This document shows, piece by piece, positions 1 to 9,126 of a stretch of DNA of 20,580 nucleotides. The stretch's first letter is position 1. Every line of letters begins with the position of its first letter. The position numbers and the translations under genes were made by a program. The DNA comes from DATKZB01 sp035528235. GTDB lineage: Bacteria; Planctomycetota; Phycisphaerae; FEN-1346. Under the pieces are notes generated by a model. It worked only from the letters and a program-made list of their open reading frames with translations, was not told the origin of the DNA and searched no databases. The stretch spans positions 1 to 20,580 of the forward strand of contig DATKZB010000072.1 of NCBI GenBank assembly GCA_035528235.1, in the 5' to 3' direction.

Positions 1-2
1 AC

Positions 3-1664
3 GTGGCCCAGGCGGCCGCGCGGGCGCTGGGCACCATCGGCACGCCCCCCGCCGTCAAGGCGCTGCTCGATGCCCTGGCCAACGTGTCCGACGCCAACCG
101 GGCGGCGCTGTGCGAAGGCATCTTGCGCTCGGCCGAGACGCTGGCGGCCGACGGCAAGCGGGACGACGCCCTGGACATCTACGACCGGCTCCGCGGGCTC
201 AAGAAGCCGCACCAGGTGCGTACCGCCGGCCTGCGCGGGGCCATCCTCGTGCGCGGCAAAGACGGTCTGCCGCTGCTCCTGGAGGCGCTTCGCGGCGATG
301 ACCTCGTGCTGGTCGCCGCCGCGGCACGGACGGCGATGGAGATGGGCGGCGCCGACGTGGCGAAGGCCCTGGCGGACGAACTGGCCAAACTCCCGGCCGG
401 CAAGAAGATCCTGATCATCCAGACGCTCGGCAAACTCGGCGACAAGACCGCGCTGCCCGCCCTGCTCGCTGCGGCCAAGAGCGGCGAGAAGCCGGTTCGC
501 TTGGCGGCCATCCGCGCCATGCCCATGATCGGCGACGCCGCCGCGGCGGCCGCCCTGGTCCAGTTGATGGAAGATGCCGAGGCCGACGTCGCCAAGGCCG
601 CGCAGGAATGCCTGGCCGCCCTGTCCGGCCCGGCCGTCGACGCCGCCATCGCGGCGATGCTCAAGGACAAGGACCCCCTCGTCCGCTGCACGGGTGTCGA
701 GTTGCTCGGCCGGCGGCGGATCACGAGCGCCATCCCGACCATCCTGAAGGCCGCCGAGGACCCCGAGGAATCGGTCCGCGTCGCCAGCCTCAAGACGCTG
801 GGCGCCCTGGGCGACGAGACGGAACTGCAGCCCATGCTTGCCCTGCTCGTCAAGGCCAAGACGCCGGCCGAGACCCAGGCGGCCGAGGGGGCGCTGTCGG
901 CCATCTGCGGCCGCCAGGCCAGGCCCGTGACCGGCAACGTCGTCATCCGCAAGGCGGTCTACGGGGCCCTGCCCGACGGCCCCACGGTTGACGTCACCAA
1001 GAAGGTGGCCGAGAACGACGCCCTGACGATCACCGCCAGCGTGGCGCCGCCGGCCTGCGTCAACGCCCTCTGCGCGGCGATAGCGAAGGCCGAAGGACCG
1101 GCGAAACTCGCCATCATACGGGTGCTGGTGTCGGTCGGCGGGGCCAAGGCCCTCGATGTCGTGCGCGACGCCACCAAGGACACCAACGCCGAAGTCAAGG
1201 ATGCGGCCCTGCGTCTGCTATGCGAGTGGTCGACGGCCGAGGCGTTGCCCGATCTCGAGCGGCTCGCCAGGACTTCCCCCGACGCCAAGGTCAAGATTCT
1301 GGCCCTGCGCGGAACCATCCGCCTGATTCCGCAGCAGAACGTGCCGGACGAGAAAAAACTCGCGTCGCTCAAGGAAGCGATGGCCCTGGCCAGCCGCACC
1401 GAAGAGAAGCGACTGGCCCTGGCCGCGCTGGGCGGCATCCACACCGCCGGCGCGCTGGCGCTCGTCGCACCGCATCTGACCGCGCCGGACCTCAAGGAAG
1501 AAGCCGCCATGGCCGCCGTGGGCATCGCCGAGAAGATCGTGCAGAGTCACCCCGCCCAGGTCGCCGAAGCCATGCAGAAGGTGCCGGCGGCGACGACCAG
1601 CAAGCAGGTCGCTCAGCGCGCCCAGAAACTGCTGGACCAGGCGAAGAAGGCGGCCTCGCGCTAG
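3..1664 (+). CDS. HEAT-repeat protein, 5' partial
   Basis: About 553 residues are visible and the reading frame is open to the window edge. The first visible codon is a GTG lying inside a HEAT repeat, with no upstream ribosome binding site, so the true start is probably outside. The protein is almost entirely Ala/Leu-rich paired helices of 30-40 residues, the HEAT pattern; typical units begin near residues 160, 230 and 370. HEAT solenoids are protein-interaction scaffolds, and no catalytic motif is visible. At about residues 317-350 the helices are interrupted by a beta-type segment (KAVYGALPDG followed by DVT), resembling the start of an insert seen in large planctomycete HEAT proteins; it looks shortened. 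The stop is followed after 58 bp by the Gfo/Idh gene on the same strand, so co-transcription is plausible. The specific partner is unknown. Confidence 0.8.
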   Translation: MAQAAARALGTIGTPPAVKALLDALANVSDANRAALCEGILRSAETLAADGKRDDALDIYDRLRGLKKPHQVRTAGLRGAILVRGKDGLPLLLEALRGDDLVLVAAAARTAMEMGGADVAKALADELAKLPAGKKILIIQTLGKLGDKTALPALLAAAKSGEKPVRLAAIRAMPMIGDAAAAAALVQLMEDAEADVAKAAQECLAALSGPAVDAAIAAMLKDKDPLVRCTGVELLGRRRITSAIPTILKAAEDPEESVRVASLKTLGALGDETELQPMLALLVKAKTPAETQAAEGALSAICGRQARPVTGNVVIRKAVYGALPDGPTVDVTKKVAENDALTITASVAPPACVNALCAAIAKAEGPAKLAIIRVLVSVGGAKALDVVRDATKDTNAEVKDAALRLLCEWSTAEALPDLERLARTSPDAKVKILALRGTIRLIPQQNVPDEKKLASLKEAMALASRTEEKRLALAALGGIHTAGALALVAPHLTAPDLKEEAAMAAVGIAEKIVQSHPAQVAEAMQKVPAATTSKQVAQRAQKLLDQAKKAASR

Positions 1665-1722
1665 TGCCGTTTCCAGAAAGGCACGGTGACTTCCATGCGC
1701 CGGCCGGCACGGGAGTCAAAGG

Positions 1723-2694
1723 ATGCCGACGAAACGTGTCGCCCTTACCCGTCGCGCGCTCCTGAAGGGGGCGGGAGCGATCGCCCTGGCCCCATACGTG
1801 GCTGCGTCGCTCGCGCTGGGTGGCGAGGGCGCGGCCGCGCCCAGTAACCGCATCGCCCTGGGGTTCATCGGCATCGGCGCGATGGGGCAGGGACACCTCC
1901 GGTGCTGCCTGGACCTGCCCGAGGCCCAGATCGTCGGCGTGTGCGACGTGGATCGCTGGCGCCGCGAACACGCCAAGGCCGCCGTCGAGACCCGGTACGC
2001 CGAGCAGCGGCCCGGCGGCCAGTACCGGGGATGCGAGGCGTACACGGACCTGCGCGACCTGCTGGCACGGGATGACATTGACGCCGTCATCATCGCCACC
2101 GGCGACCGCTGGCATGCCCTGGCGACGAGCCTGGCGGTCAAGGCCGGCAAGGACGTCTACTGCGAGAAGCCGGTCTCGCTCACCGTCCGCCAAGCGCGGG
2201 CCATGGTCGACGTGGTCCGGCGCTACGGTCGCGTCTTCCAGGGCGGACTCCAGCAGCGGTCATCGGGCGAGTTCATCCGGGCCTGCGACCTGGTCCGCGC
2301 CGGGGCAATCGGGAAGGTGCGGGTCGTCTACGTCAACCACCCGGGCACGGTGGCCGACGTGGACCTGCCGGCCGAACCGGTGCCCGACGGCCTGGACTGG
2401 GACCTCTGGCTGGGCCCGGCCCTCTGGCACCCGTACAACAGCCGCTTCCATCCGTACGGCCGGCCGCCGGCACGCAGCCATCACCAGAATTGGTTCGACT
2501 GCATCCGGACGCGGCACCAACCGGCCTCGGACGTGGAGAGTGCGTGCCGGTCGACCATCGTGTCGCACCTGGGCTGCATCGCCCACTGGACCGGCCGGTC
2601 GCTGGCGTGGGACCCGGCCCGGGAAGTCTTCCCCGACGATGCGGAGGCCTGCCGCTGGCTCGCCCGCGCGATGCGCTCGCCCTGGCACCTGTAA
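1723..2694 (+). CDS. Tat-signal Gfo/Idh/MocA oxidoreductase, internally deleted
   Basis: 323 residues; GGAG at 1712-1715 sits 7 nt before the ATG. Residues 9-18 (TRRALLKGAG) followed by a hydrophobic Ala-rich stretch to about 38 form a twin-arginine signal, so export of a folded, cofactor-loaded protein is expected. The NAD(P)-binding Rossmann fold begins at about 44, with glycine motif GFIGIGAMG at 47-55, and CEKP at 147-150 is the family's conserved lysine motif. Family members typically act on sugar or polyol substrates. Planctomycete Tat-type members usually run to roughly 420-450 residues. Here the sequence passes from HPYG (243-246) directly to a C-terminal segment (SHHQNWFDC, 252-260), skipping the substrate-binding region that carries the G-D-x-G-x-H-like catalytic motif. 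The frame is intact on both sides, suggesting an in-frame deletion of about 100 residues. It is probably inactive or altered as an oxidoreductase; annotation as a pseudogene would also be defensible. Confidence 0.8.
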   Translation: MPTKRVALTRRALLKGAGAIALAPYVAASLALGGEGAAAPSNRIALGFIGIGAMGQGHLRCCLDLPEAQIVGVCDVDRWRREHAKAAVETRYAEQRPGGQYRGCEAYTDLRDLLARDDIDAVIIATGDRWHALATSLAVKAGKDVYCEKPVSLTVRQARAMVDVVRRYGRVFQGGLQQRSSGEFIRACDLVRAGAIGKVRVVYVNHPGTVADVDLPAEPVPDGLDWDLWLGPALWHPYNSRFHPYGRPPARSHHQNWFDCIRTRHQPASDVESACRSTIVSHLGCIAHWTGRSLAWDPAREVFPDDAEACRWLARAMRSPWHL

Positions 2695-2705
2695 CGGCGG
2701 CGGCG

Positions 2706-2849
2706 CTTAGAGCGTTTTAGGATTGCGTATTCACAGCACAGATCGTGCGCGGTGGGTCCCCGTACCCACCGCGCCTATGGCCACCGGCATTCCTTCGCGG
2801 CGGGTGCGGGGACCCGCCGCGCAAACACGCAGCATTAGACTGCTCTAAG
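2706..2849. repeat. 144-bp nested inverted-repeat element (REP/MITE-like)
   Basis: The element is bounded by an exact 8-bp terminal inverted repeat, CTTAGAGC (2706-2713) and GCTCTAAG (2842-2849); allowing mismatches it extends to about 23 bp per end. Inside are two strong hairpins. Hairpin 1 has 11-bp perfect arms at 2747-2757 and 2764-2774 with a 6-nt loop. Hairpin 2 has 10-bp perfect arms at 2796-2805 and 2812-2821 with a 6-nt loop. Hairpin 2 is the reverse complement of hairpin 1 apart from a T-A to C-G stem pair change, a loop change and the ends. No coding frame or transposase is present. It lies between two convergent genes. It could be a non-autonomous mobile element, a REP-type repeat, or a structured 3' region; repeat status needs other copies in the genome. 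Confidence 0.6.
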
Positions 2850-2851
2850 AG

Positions 2852-2875
2852 CACGGCCGGGCAAGACCGGCCGTG
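2852..2875. terminator. GC-rich hairpin between convergent genes
   Basis: Perfect 9-bp arms (CACGGCCGG at 2852-2860 and CCGGCCGTG at 2867-2875) enclose a 6-nt loop. It lies between the stops of the Gfo/Idh gene (+) and the MFS gene (-), where a bidirectional terminator would be expected. Neither strand has a U-tract after the stem, so it is not a canonical intrinsic terminator. It could instead be an RNA-stabilising stem. Confidence 0.3.
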
Positions 2876-2941
2876 GCACACGCGAAACACGTACGCACGG
2901 GCGGCCGCGCTCAAACGTCACGTCCCGGCGGAACACCGGCG

Positions 2942-4228
2942 TTACGCCGCGGGCTGCGGCTCCTGATGCTGCGGCGCCTTGAGGGCAAACGTGAGAATCG
3001 CCGCCGCAACCAGAAGCGCGGCCGACGTGTAGTAGGCGAAGGTGAAACCGCCCTTCCAGGCCTCGACGATCCGTCCGTCGTAGACCCAGCCGGCAAACTG
3101 CGCCAGCATGAACCCGCCGATGCCCCACGCCGTGAACACCAGGCCGTAGTTCACGCCGAAGTTCTTCAGGCCGTAGTAGTCCTTGGTGATCGACGGGAAG
3201 AGCGACAGGTTCGATCCGTAGTTCGCCCCGATTAACGTGGCCATCGCGACGACGGCGACCGCGCTGCCCAGCGGCGTGTTGGGCCCGGACAGCGAGAGGC
3301 CCACCACCATGACGGCCTGAAACACGAAGAACAGCACGAGGGTAGCCTTGCGGCCCAGTTTGTCGGAGAGTACGCCGGCGACGATGCGGCCGGCGCCGTT
3401 GCCGATGGCCAGCCCGACGACGGCGTACACGCCGGCCTCGGCCCCGACCTTTTTCGCCACGGAAATGACCATCAGTCCCGCCCCCGCCCCGCAGGCGTAA
3501 AGGAACCAGATGAGGTAGAACTGCCAGGTCTTGAGCATCTCGCCCGGCCGGAAGTCCTCTTTCTTCACCGGGCCGCCGGTCGACTTGGGTTTGGCGATCG
3601 TACCCGCCGGGACGTACCCCGCGGGCGGCACCTTCAGCAACTGCGCCAGGCCGACCACGACCACCAGGAAGCCGATGCCAAGAATCATGACCGTGGCCGA
3701 CAGGCCGACCGTGCCGATGAGCCACGTGGCCAGCGGCGCCACGTAAACGCTCGCCAGGCCGAACCCCGACACCACGAGGCCGGCAATCAGGCCCGTCCGC
3801 GCCGCCGCGAACCACTTGACCGCCGGCGGTGTGGCCGAGGCGTAACCGAAACCGATGCCGGCGCCCGCCAGCACGCCGAATCCGACGATAAACCCCAGCA
3901 GGGCGTGGTCGGGCACGTACAGGCCGCACAGCGCCGCCAGGACCATGCCGATGCCAACCAGCACGCCGCCGATCGTCGCCACCAGGCGCGGGCCCAAGCG
4001 GTCCTGCATCCGGCCGGCCAGCACCATGATGAGGCAGAACACGAGGCACGCGATCGAATATGGCCACTGCTTGTCGCTCTGGTCCCAGCCCCATTCCTTG
4101 GGGATGCCGCCCGAGATGATGCTCCACGAGTACAGGACGCCCAGGGCGAGGTTGATGCCCAGGCCGGCAAACGTCACGCGCCAGCCGTGGTTCTCGGCAG
4201 CGGGTACTTCGGCGGCAAGACTGCTCAT
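2942..4228 (-). CDS. OFA-family MFS transporter (probable monocarboxylate carrier)
   Basis: 428 residues with about 12 predicted transmembrane helices. The N-terminal segment GINLALGVLYSWS, followed by an acidic/Trp-rich GGIPKEWGW, matches the oxalate:formate antiporter (OFA) family of the major facilitator superfamily. DRLGPR after helix 2 and DKLGRK after helix 8 are the two MFS loop signatures. OFA members carry oxalate/formate, lactate or other small carboxylates, so acetate or a related acid is a reasonable guess given acs just upstream; the substrate cannot be read from sequence. The start is set at 4228 because GGAG (4235-4238) lies 6 nt upstream and the protein then begins MSSLAAEV. 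A longer frame to 4411 encodes an Arg-rich non-homologous extension and would overlap acs. It follows acs by 163 bp on the same strand. Confidence 0.88.
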   Translation of the reverse strand: MSSLAAEVPAAENHGWRVTFAGLGINLALGVLYSWSIISGGIPKEWGWDQSDKQWPYSIACLVFCLIMVLAGRMQDRLGPRLVATIGGVLVGIGMVLAALCGLYVPDHALLGFIVGFGVLAGAGIGFGYASATPPAVKWFAAARTGLIAGLVVSGFGLASVYVAPLATWLIGTVGLSATVMILGIGFLVVVVGLAQLLKVPPAGYVPAGTIAKPKSTGGPVKKEDFRPGEMLKTWQFYLIWFLYACGAGAGLMVISVAKKVGAEAGVYAVVGLAIGNGAGRIVAGVLSDKLGRKATLVLFFVFQAVMVVGLSLSGPNTPLGSAVAVVAMATLIGANYGSNLSLFPSITKDYYGLKNFGVNYGLVFTAWGIGGFMLAQFAGWVYDGRIVEAWKGGFTFAYYTSAALLVAAAILTFALKAPQHQEPQPAA

Positions 4229-4391
4229 GGCACACTCCGTTCTGCAACCGCGGCAGGTGACCGGGAGGACGCTTCCCCCGTCGGACGAGGGCCGACCGTC
4301 GGCCTCGCATTCCCCCGATAAGAGGGCGGCGACCTTGGAAGGCCGCCGCCGTGACCTTCTACGAATCAACACCTGTCCCACACGGCCACGC
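4229..4391. other. acs-MFS intergenic region with internal hairpin
   Basis: 163 bp between the acs stop and the MFS start. A hairpin at 4325-4350 has 10-bp arms with one mismatch around the loop TTGGAA, and a short palindrome lies at 4291-4303. No U-tract follows the larger stem on the - strand, so it could attenuate or stabilise a joint acs-MFS message but is not a clear terminator. I see no convincing sigma-70-type promoter here, which favours read-through from acs. Confidence 0.3.
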
Positions 4392-6377
<1,986 letters not shown>

Positions 6378-6512
6378 CGTCCTGTCGACTCCTTTCTGTT
6401 CCGAGGGGCCCCAGAGGATCCCACGACCGGAGAAACACCGCCGACACCGCGAAGAGATTCACGGGTGGCCCAACCGCTCCATTTCAGCAGATACGATCAC
6501 AGGAAGAGCCCT

Positions 6513-6541
6513 ATTGTTGGGCCTGGGCCCGCCGAAGTCAA
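6513..6541 (-). promoter_or_regulatory. putative sigma-70-type promoter for acs
   Basis: On the - strand, TTGACT (6536-6541, five of six matches to the -35 consensus) and AACAAT (6513-6518, four of six to the -10) are separated by exactly 17 bp. Initiation would give a leader of about 130 nt before acs. The -35 box begins 2 bp after the T-tract of the candidate terminator for the upstream gene. The call rests on consensus matching only. Confidence 0.4.
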
Positions 6542-6543
6542 CC

Positions 6544-6605
6544 AAAAAAGCCGCGCCCGGTCCCCGCGAACCCGCCGGCCCCCACGCGCCAGGCGGCCGC
6601 GCGGC
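6544..6605 (-). terminator. candidate intrinsic terminator after the kinase-isochorismatase gene
   Basis: On the - strand, a GC-rich stem ends immediately before six T residues (AAAAAA at 6544-6549 on +). The proximal arm GCCGCGC (6550-6556) is exactly complementary to GCGCGGC (6599-6605), with a GC-rich 42-nt loop that can fold further. The stop codon of the upstream gene is at 6613-6615. The long loop keeps confidence moderate. Confidence 0.4.
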
Positions 6606-6612
6606 CAATCGG

Positions 6613-7833
6613 TCACTTGACGATCTTCAGGATGGCCTTGAACGTATCGCCCTCGGCCACCTTCAGGAGTTCGAAGAGGGCCGTCTCGACGCTCGTCCGG
6701 TGGCCGCCGGCGCGCTCGATCTTCCCGAGGCCGATGTCGCGGTTCCGCGCGGTCCGCGAACTGACGCCGTCCGCCACGACGTGCACCTCGTAGGCCCGTC
6801 CGAGCAGGTCCAGGGCCGTCTGGTACACGCAGATGTGCGTCTCGATGCCGCACAGGAGCACCTGCCGGCGGCCGGTGGCCTCCAGGGCGTGGACGAACGC
6901 CCCCTCGCCGCAACAACTGAAGGCCGTCTTGGCAATCCGTTGGGCCGGCAGCAGGTCCGACAGTTCCGGGACGGTCGGGCCGAGGCCCGCCGGATTCTGC
7001 TCGGTCACGATGATGGGCACGCCCAGGGCGTGGGCACCCCGGATGAGTTTCGCCAGGTCGGCGAGAAGGGCCTCGGACTCGTGCATCAACCGCGCGAGTT
7101 TGCCCTGGACGTCGACCACCACCAGCACCGCGTCGTCGACATGCAGCATTCCGTGTGCCTCCCGTGCCTGGGGCGTCTCCGCCCTGCTCTGCCGGAGCCG
7201 CTGCTCCATGGCCCCGGCGGTGGTGTCGGCCGCCACGTCGATCAGGACGACGGGCGTTCCGCGGTCCCGATAATACGCCACCAGCGGCTCGGTCCGCCGG
7301 CGGAAACGGTCGACCTTGCGTCGGACGGCGTCGAAGCCGTCGTCGACCCGGCCGGTCCGGTCGCCGCCCGCGTTGGTGCGGATGCGGTGCCAGACGACCT
7401 CGGCCGTGCACGACAGGCAGACGACCGCCTGCATCGCCACCCGTGGCTCCATGTCCGTCGCCTGGCCGACGTGGCGCGGCAGGCCGTTGAGGACCACCAG
7501 GGCGCCGGGGTCGACGGCGCGTCGAGCGAGAAACGAGCGGAACAGTTTTTCGGCGATGGGGAACTGTTCGTCCTCGAGCAGCGCCTCGGACCCCAGCACG
7601 CGGCCGACGAACCCGCGCTCGTCGCTCGTCAGCCCTGCCCCCCCGTCCCGGCCTGCCGCACACGCCCGCAGGGCAGCGCCGAAGTCGAAGTGGACGCACG
7701 GCCTTCCCCAGAGGCCCGTCGTCTCCAGGAGGTCGCCCAGGGGCGTCTTGCCCGACCCGGTCGGCCCGACCAGGAGGATGGCGCGGCGGCGATCCGGTCG
7801 ATGAGCGGCCTGGGCTGGCGGGGTGGCGTGCAT
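6613..7833 (-). CDS. adenylate-kinase-like / isochorismatase-family hydrolase fusion
   Basis: 406 residues in two domains. Residues 17-215 resemble adenylate kinase: Walker A GPTGSGKT (23-30), an NMP-site LNGLPRHVGQ (115-124; the usual D-G-F-P-R with Asp replaced by Asn), and a lid/core segment with R161 and DD (164-165) ending in a TEPLVAYYRDRG helix (181-192). Residues 229-406 are an isochorismatase-like cysteine hydrolase of the ISOC/YcaC type, with a complete candidate triad D241, K302 and C335 (GIETHICV, 329-336); TEQNPAGLGPTVPEL resembles the eukaryotic ISOC1/2 group. The kinase half could recycle AMP made by the adjacent Acs; the hydrolase substrate is unknown. The ATG at 7833 has no ribosome binding site but lies just below a good promoter, while an internal ATG at 7149 has a strong one. 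It diverges from the acuC-like gene. Confidence 0.8.
   Translation of the reverse strand: MHATPPAQAAHRPDRRRAILLVGPTGSGKTPLGDLLETTGLWGRPCVHFDFGAALRACAAGRDGGAGLTSDERGFVGRVLGSEALLEDEQFPIAEKLFRSFLARRAVDPGALVVLNGLPRHVGQATDMEPRVAMQAVVCLSCTAEVVWHRIRTNAGGDRTGRVDDGFDAVRRKVDRFRRRTEPLVAYYRDRGTPVVLIDVAADTTAGAMEQRLRQSRAETPQAREAHGMLHVDDAVLVVVDVQGKLARLMHESEALLADLAKLIRGAHALGVPIIVTEQNPAGLGPTVPELSDLLPAQRIAKTAFSCCGEGAFVHALEATGRRQVLLCGIETHICVYQTALDLLGRAYEVHVVADGVSSRTARNRDIGLGKIERAGGHRTSVETALFELLKVAEGDTFKAILKIVK
7158..7163 (-). promoter_or_regulatory. internal ribosome binding site before the isochorismatase domain
   Basis: GGGAGG on the - strand lies 8 nt before an in-frame ATG (7149-7147) exactly at the domain boundary (residue 229 of the fusion). 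This is better placed than anything at the annotated start, so the hydrolase may also be made as a separate polypeptide of about 178 residues. No experiment supports this yet; the reading is from motif and spacing. Confidence 0.4.
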
Positions 7834-7844
7834 TGGCGCGTCGC

Positions 7845-7872
7845 ATTATGCGTTTCTGAGGCAGCCTGGCAA
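7845..7872 (-). promoter_or_regulatory. putative promoter giving a near-leaderless mRNA
   Basis: On the - strand, TTGCCA (7867-7872, five of six) and CATAAT (7845-7850, five of six) are 16 bp apart. The -10 box ends only 11 nt before the ATG at 7833, so transcription would start a few nucleotides before, or at, the start codon. That fits the absence of a Shine-Dalgarno sequence there. Confidence 0.45.
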
Positions 7873-7979
7873 GAGGTTCTCCGGCCGCCCGGTATCACCG
7901 CGTCTTGTGGTCGCCGAGCCCCCCAACCGTGATGGCCGCCAGGATTGGGCTTGAAATCGGCCCCGCGGACGGGAGAATC

Positions 7980-9122
7980 ATGGGAATGGGTACCACCCGA
8001 GCGGCGTTTCTGCATTCGCCCGAGATCGAGCAGTACCACTACCCCAAAGACTGCCCGTTCAAGACCGAGCGGGCCGGCCTGACCCGCGGGATCCTCGTGG
8101 GCATGGGCCTGTTGTTCGGCTCCCACCGGTCGGAGGTGGCACCCAAGCCCGCGCCGCGCGAGGAGATCGAGAAGTTCCACACGGCCCGGTACCTGGACAT
8201 CATGATCGGCGCCACGCGGGGCCACCTGGACATCGAGGGGTTCGGGATGGGTTTCGGCCAACCGGAGGTGCCGGTCTTCCGCGAGATGTACGACTACGCG
8301 GCCCTCGCCTGCGGCGCCACGCTGATGGGGGCCGCCCTGGTGGCCGACGGCCAGATAGACGTGGCATTCAACCCGTCGGGCGGGTATCATCATGCGGGGC
8401 CCGAGACGGCCAGCGGGTTCTGCTACATCAACGACGTCGGCTTGGCCTGCCTGGTGCTGGCCGAACGGGGCAAGCGGGTCCTGTTCCTGGACATCGACGT
8501 CCATCACGGCGACGGCGTCCAGGATTTCTTCTACGACCGCCGCGACGTCATGACGATGTCGTTTCACGAGAGCGGCAAGACGCTGTTCCCCGGCACGGGT
8601 TTCGAGGATGAGTTCGGCACGGGCGAAGGTCGGGGCTACAGCGTCAACGTGCCGCTGCCGGTGGGGACGTACGACGAGGTGTACCTCAGGGCGTTCGACG
8701 CCGTCGGGATGCCGCTGATCGGCGCGTTCGACCCCGACGTCATCGTGCTGGAGGTGGGGATGGACAGTCTGGCCGGCGACCCGCTGGCGTTCCTGAGCCT
8801 GACGAACAACGCGCACGCCGAGGTGGCCCGCCGCGTCATGGGGTTCGGCAAGCCCGTTCTGGCCACCGGCGGCGGCGGGTACCATGCGCAGAACACGGCG
8901 CGGGGGTGGGCGCTGGTCTGGAGCGTCCTGTGCGGCGATGAGGAACACGAGGAGATGGCCCTGGGGCTGGGCGGCGTCATGCTGGAATCCACCGACTGGC
9001 TGGCCGGCCTCCGCGACCGGGAACTCGTGCCGGGCAGCATGCAGCGTAAGATCGTCGATCCGGCGATCGACGAGACCATCCGGAAGGTCCGGGCCAACGT
9101 CTTCGCCATCCACGGATTGTGA
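7980..9122 (+). CDS. acuC: AcuC-like class I-type histone deacetylase family protein
   Basis: 380 residues, the usual AcuC length. Zn-dependent deacetylase residues are present: tandem His in GGYHHAG (H137, H138), metal ligands D173 and H175 in LDIDVHHGDG, D262 in EVGMDSLAGD, and the transition-state Tyr Y301 in GGGGYH. In Bacillus, AcuC deacetylates and reactivates acetyl-CoA synthetase; acs lies about 1.6 kb away and a GNAT-bearing protein is in the same transcript, so a similar role is likely. Acetoin utilisation itself is not indicated: no acuA or acuB homologue is seen, so the symbol denotes family only. Polyamine-deacetylase-like relatives are an alternative. Start: GGGAG at 7971-7975 precedes the ATG at 7980 (4 nt after GGAG) and one at 7986 (10 nt); either is possible. 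It heads a + strand operon; the next gene begins 4 nt after its stop. Confidence 0.88.
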   Translation: MGMGTTRAAFLHSPEIEQYHYPKDCPFKTERAGLTRGILVGMGLLFGSHRSEVAPKPAPREEIEKFHTARYLDIMIGATRGHLDIEGFGMGFGQPEVPVFREMYDYAALACGATLMGAALVADGQIDVAFNPSGGYHHAGPETASGFCYINDVGLACLVLAERGKRVLFLDIDVHHGDGVQDFFYDRRDVMTMSFHESGKTLFPGTGFEDEFGTGEGRGYSVNVPLPVGTYDEVYLRAFDAVGMPLIGAFDPDVIVLEVGMDSLAGDPLAFLSLTNNAHAEVARRVMGFGKPVLATGGGGYHAQNTARGWALVWSVLCGDEEHEEMALGLGGVMLESTDWLAGLRDRELVPGSMQRKIVDPAIDETIRKVRANVFAIHGL

Positions 9123-9126
9123 CACG

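Noticed and set aside
2695..2941. A CRISPR array or small ORF in the 247-bp gap
   Set aside because: The repeats are inverted rather than regularly spaced direct repeats, and the short frames here are low-complexity readings of the hairpins.
8884..9126. N-terminal extension of the ADP-forming synthetase
   Set aside because: The extra 81 residues are an out-of-frame reading of the deacetylase gene. The family N terminus begins at the ATG at 9127.
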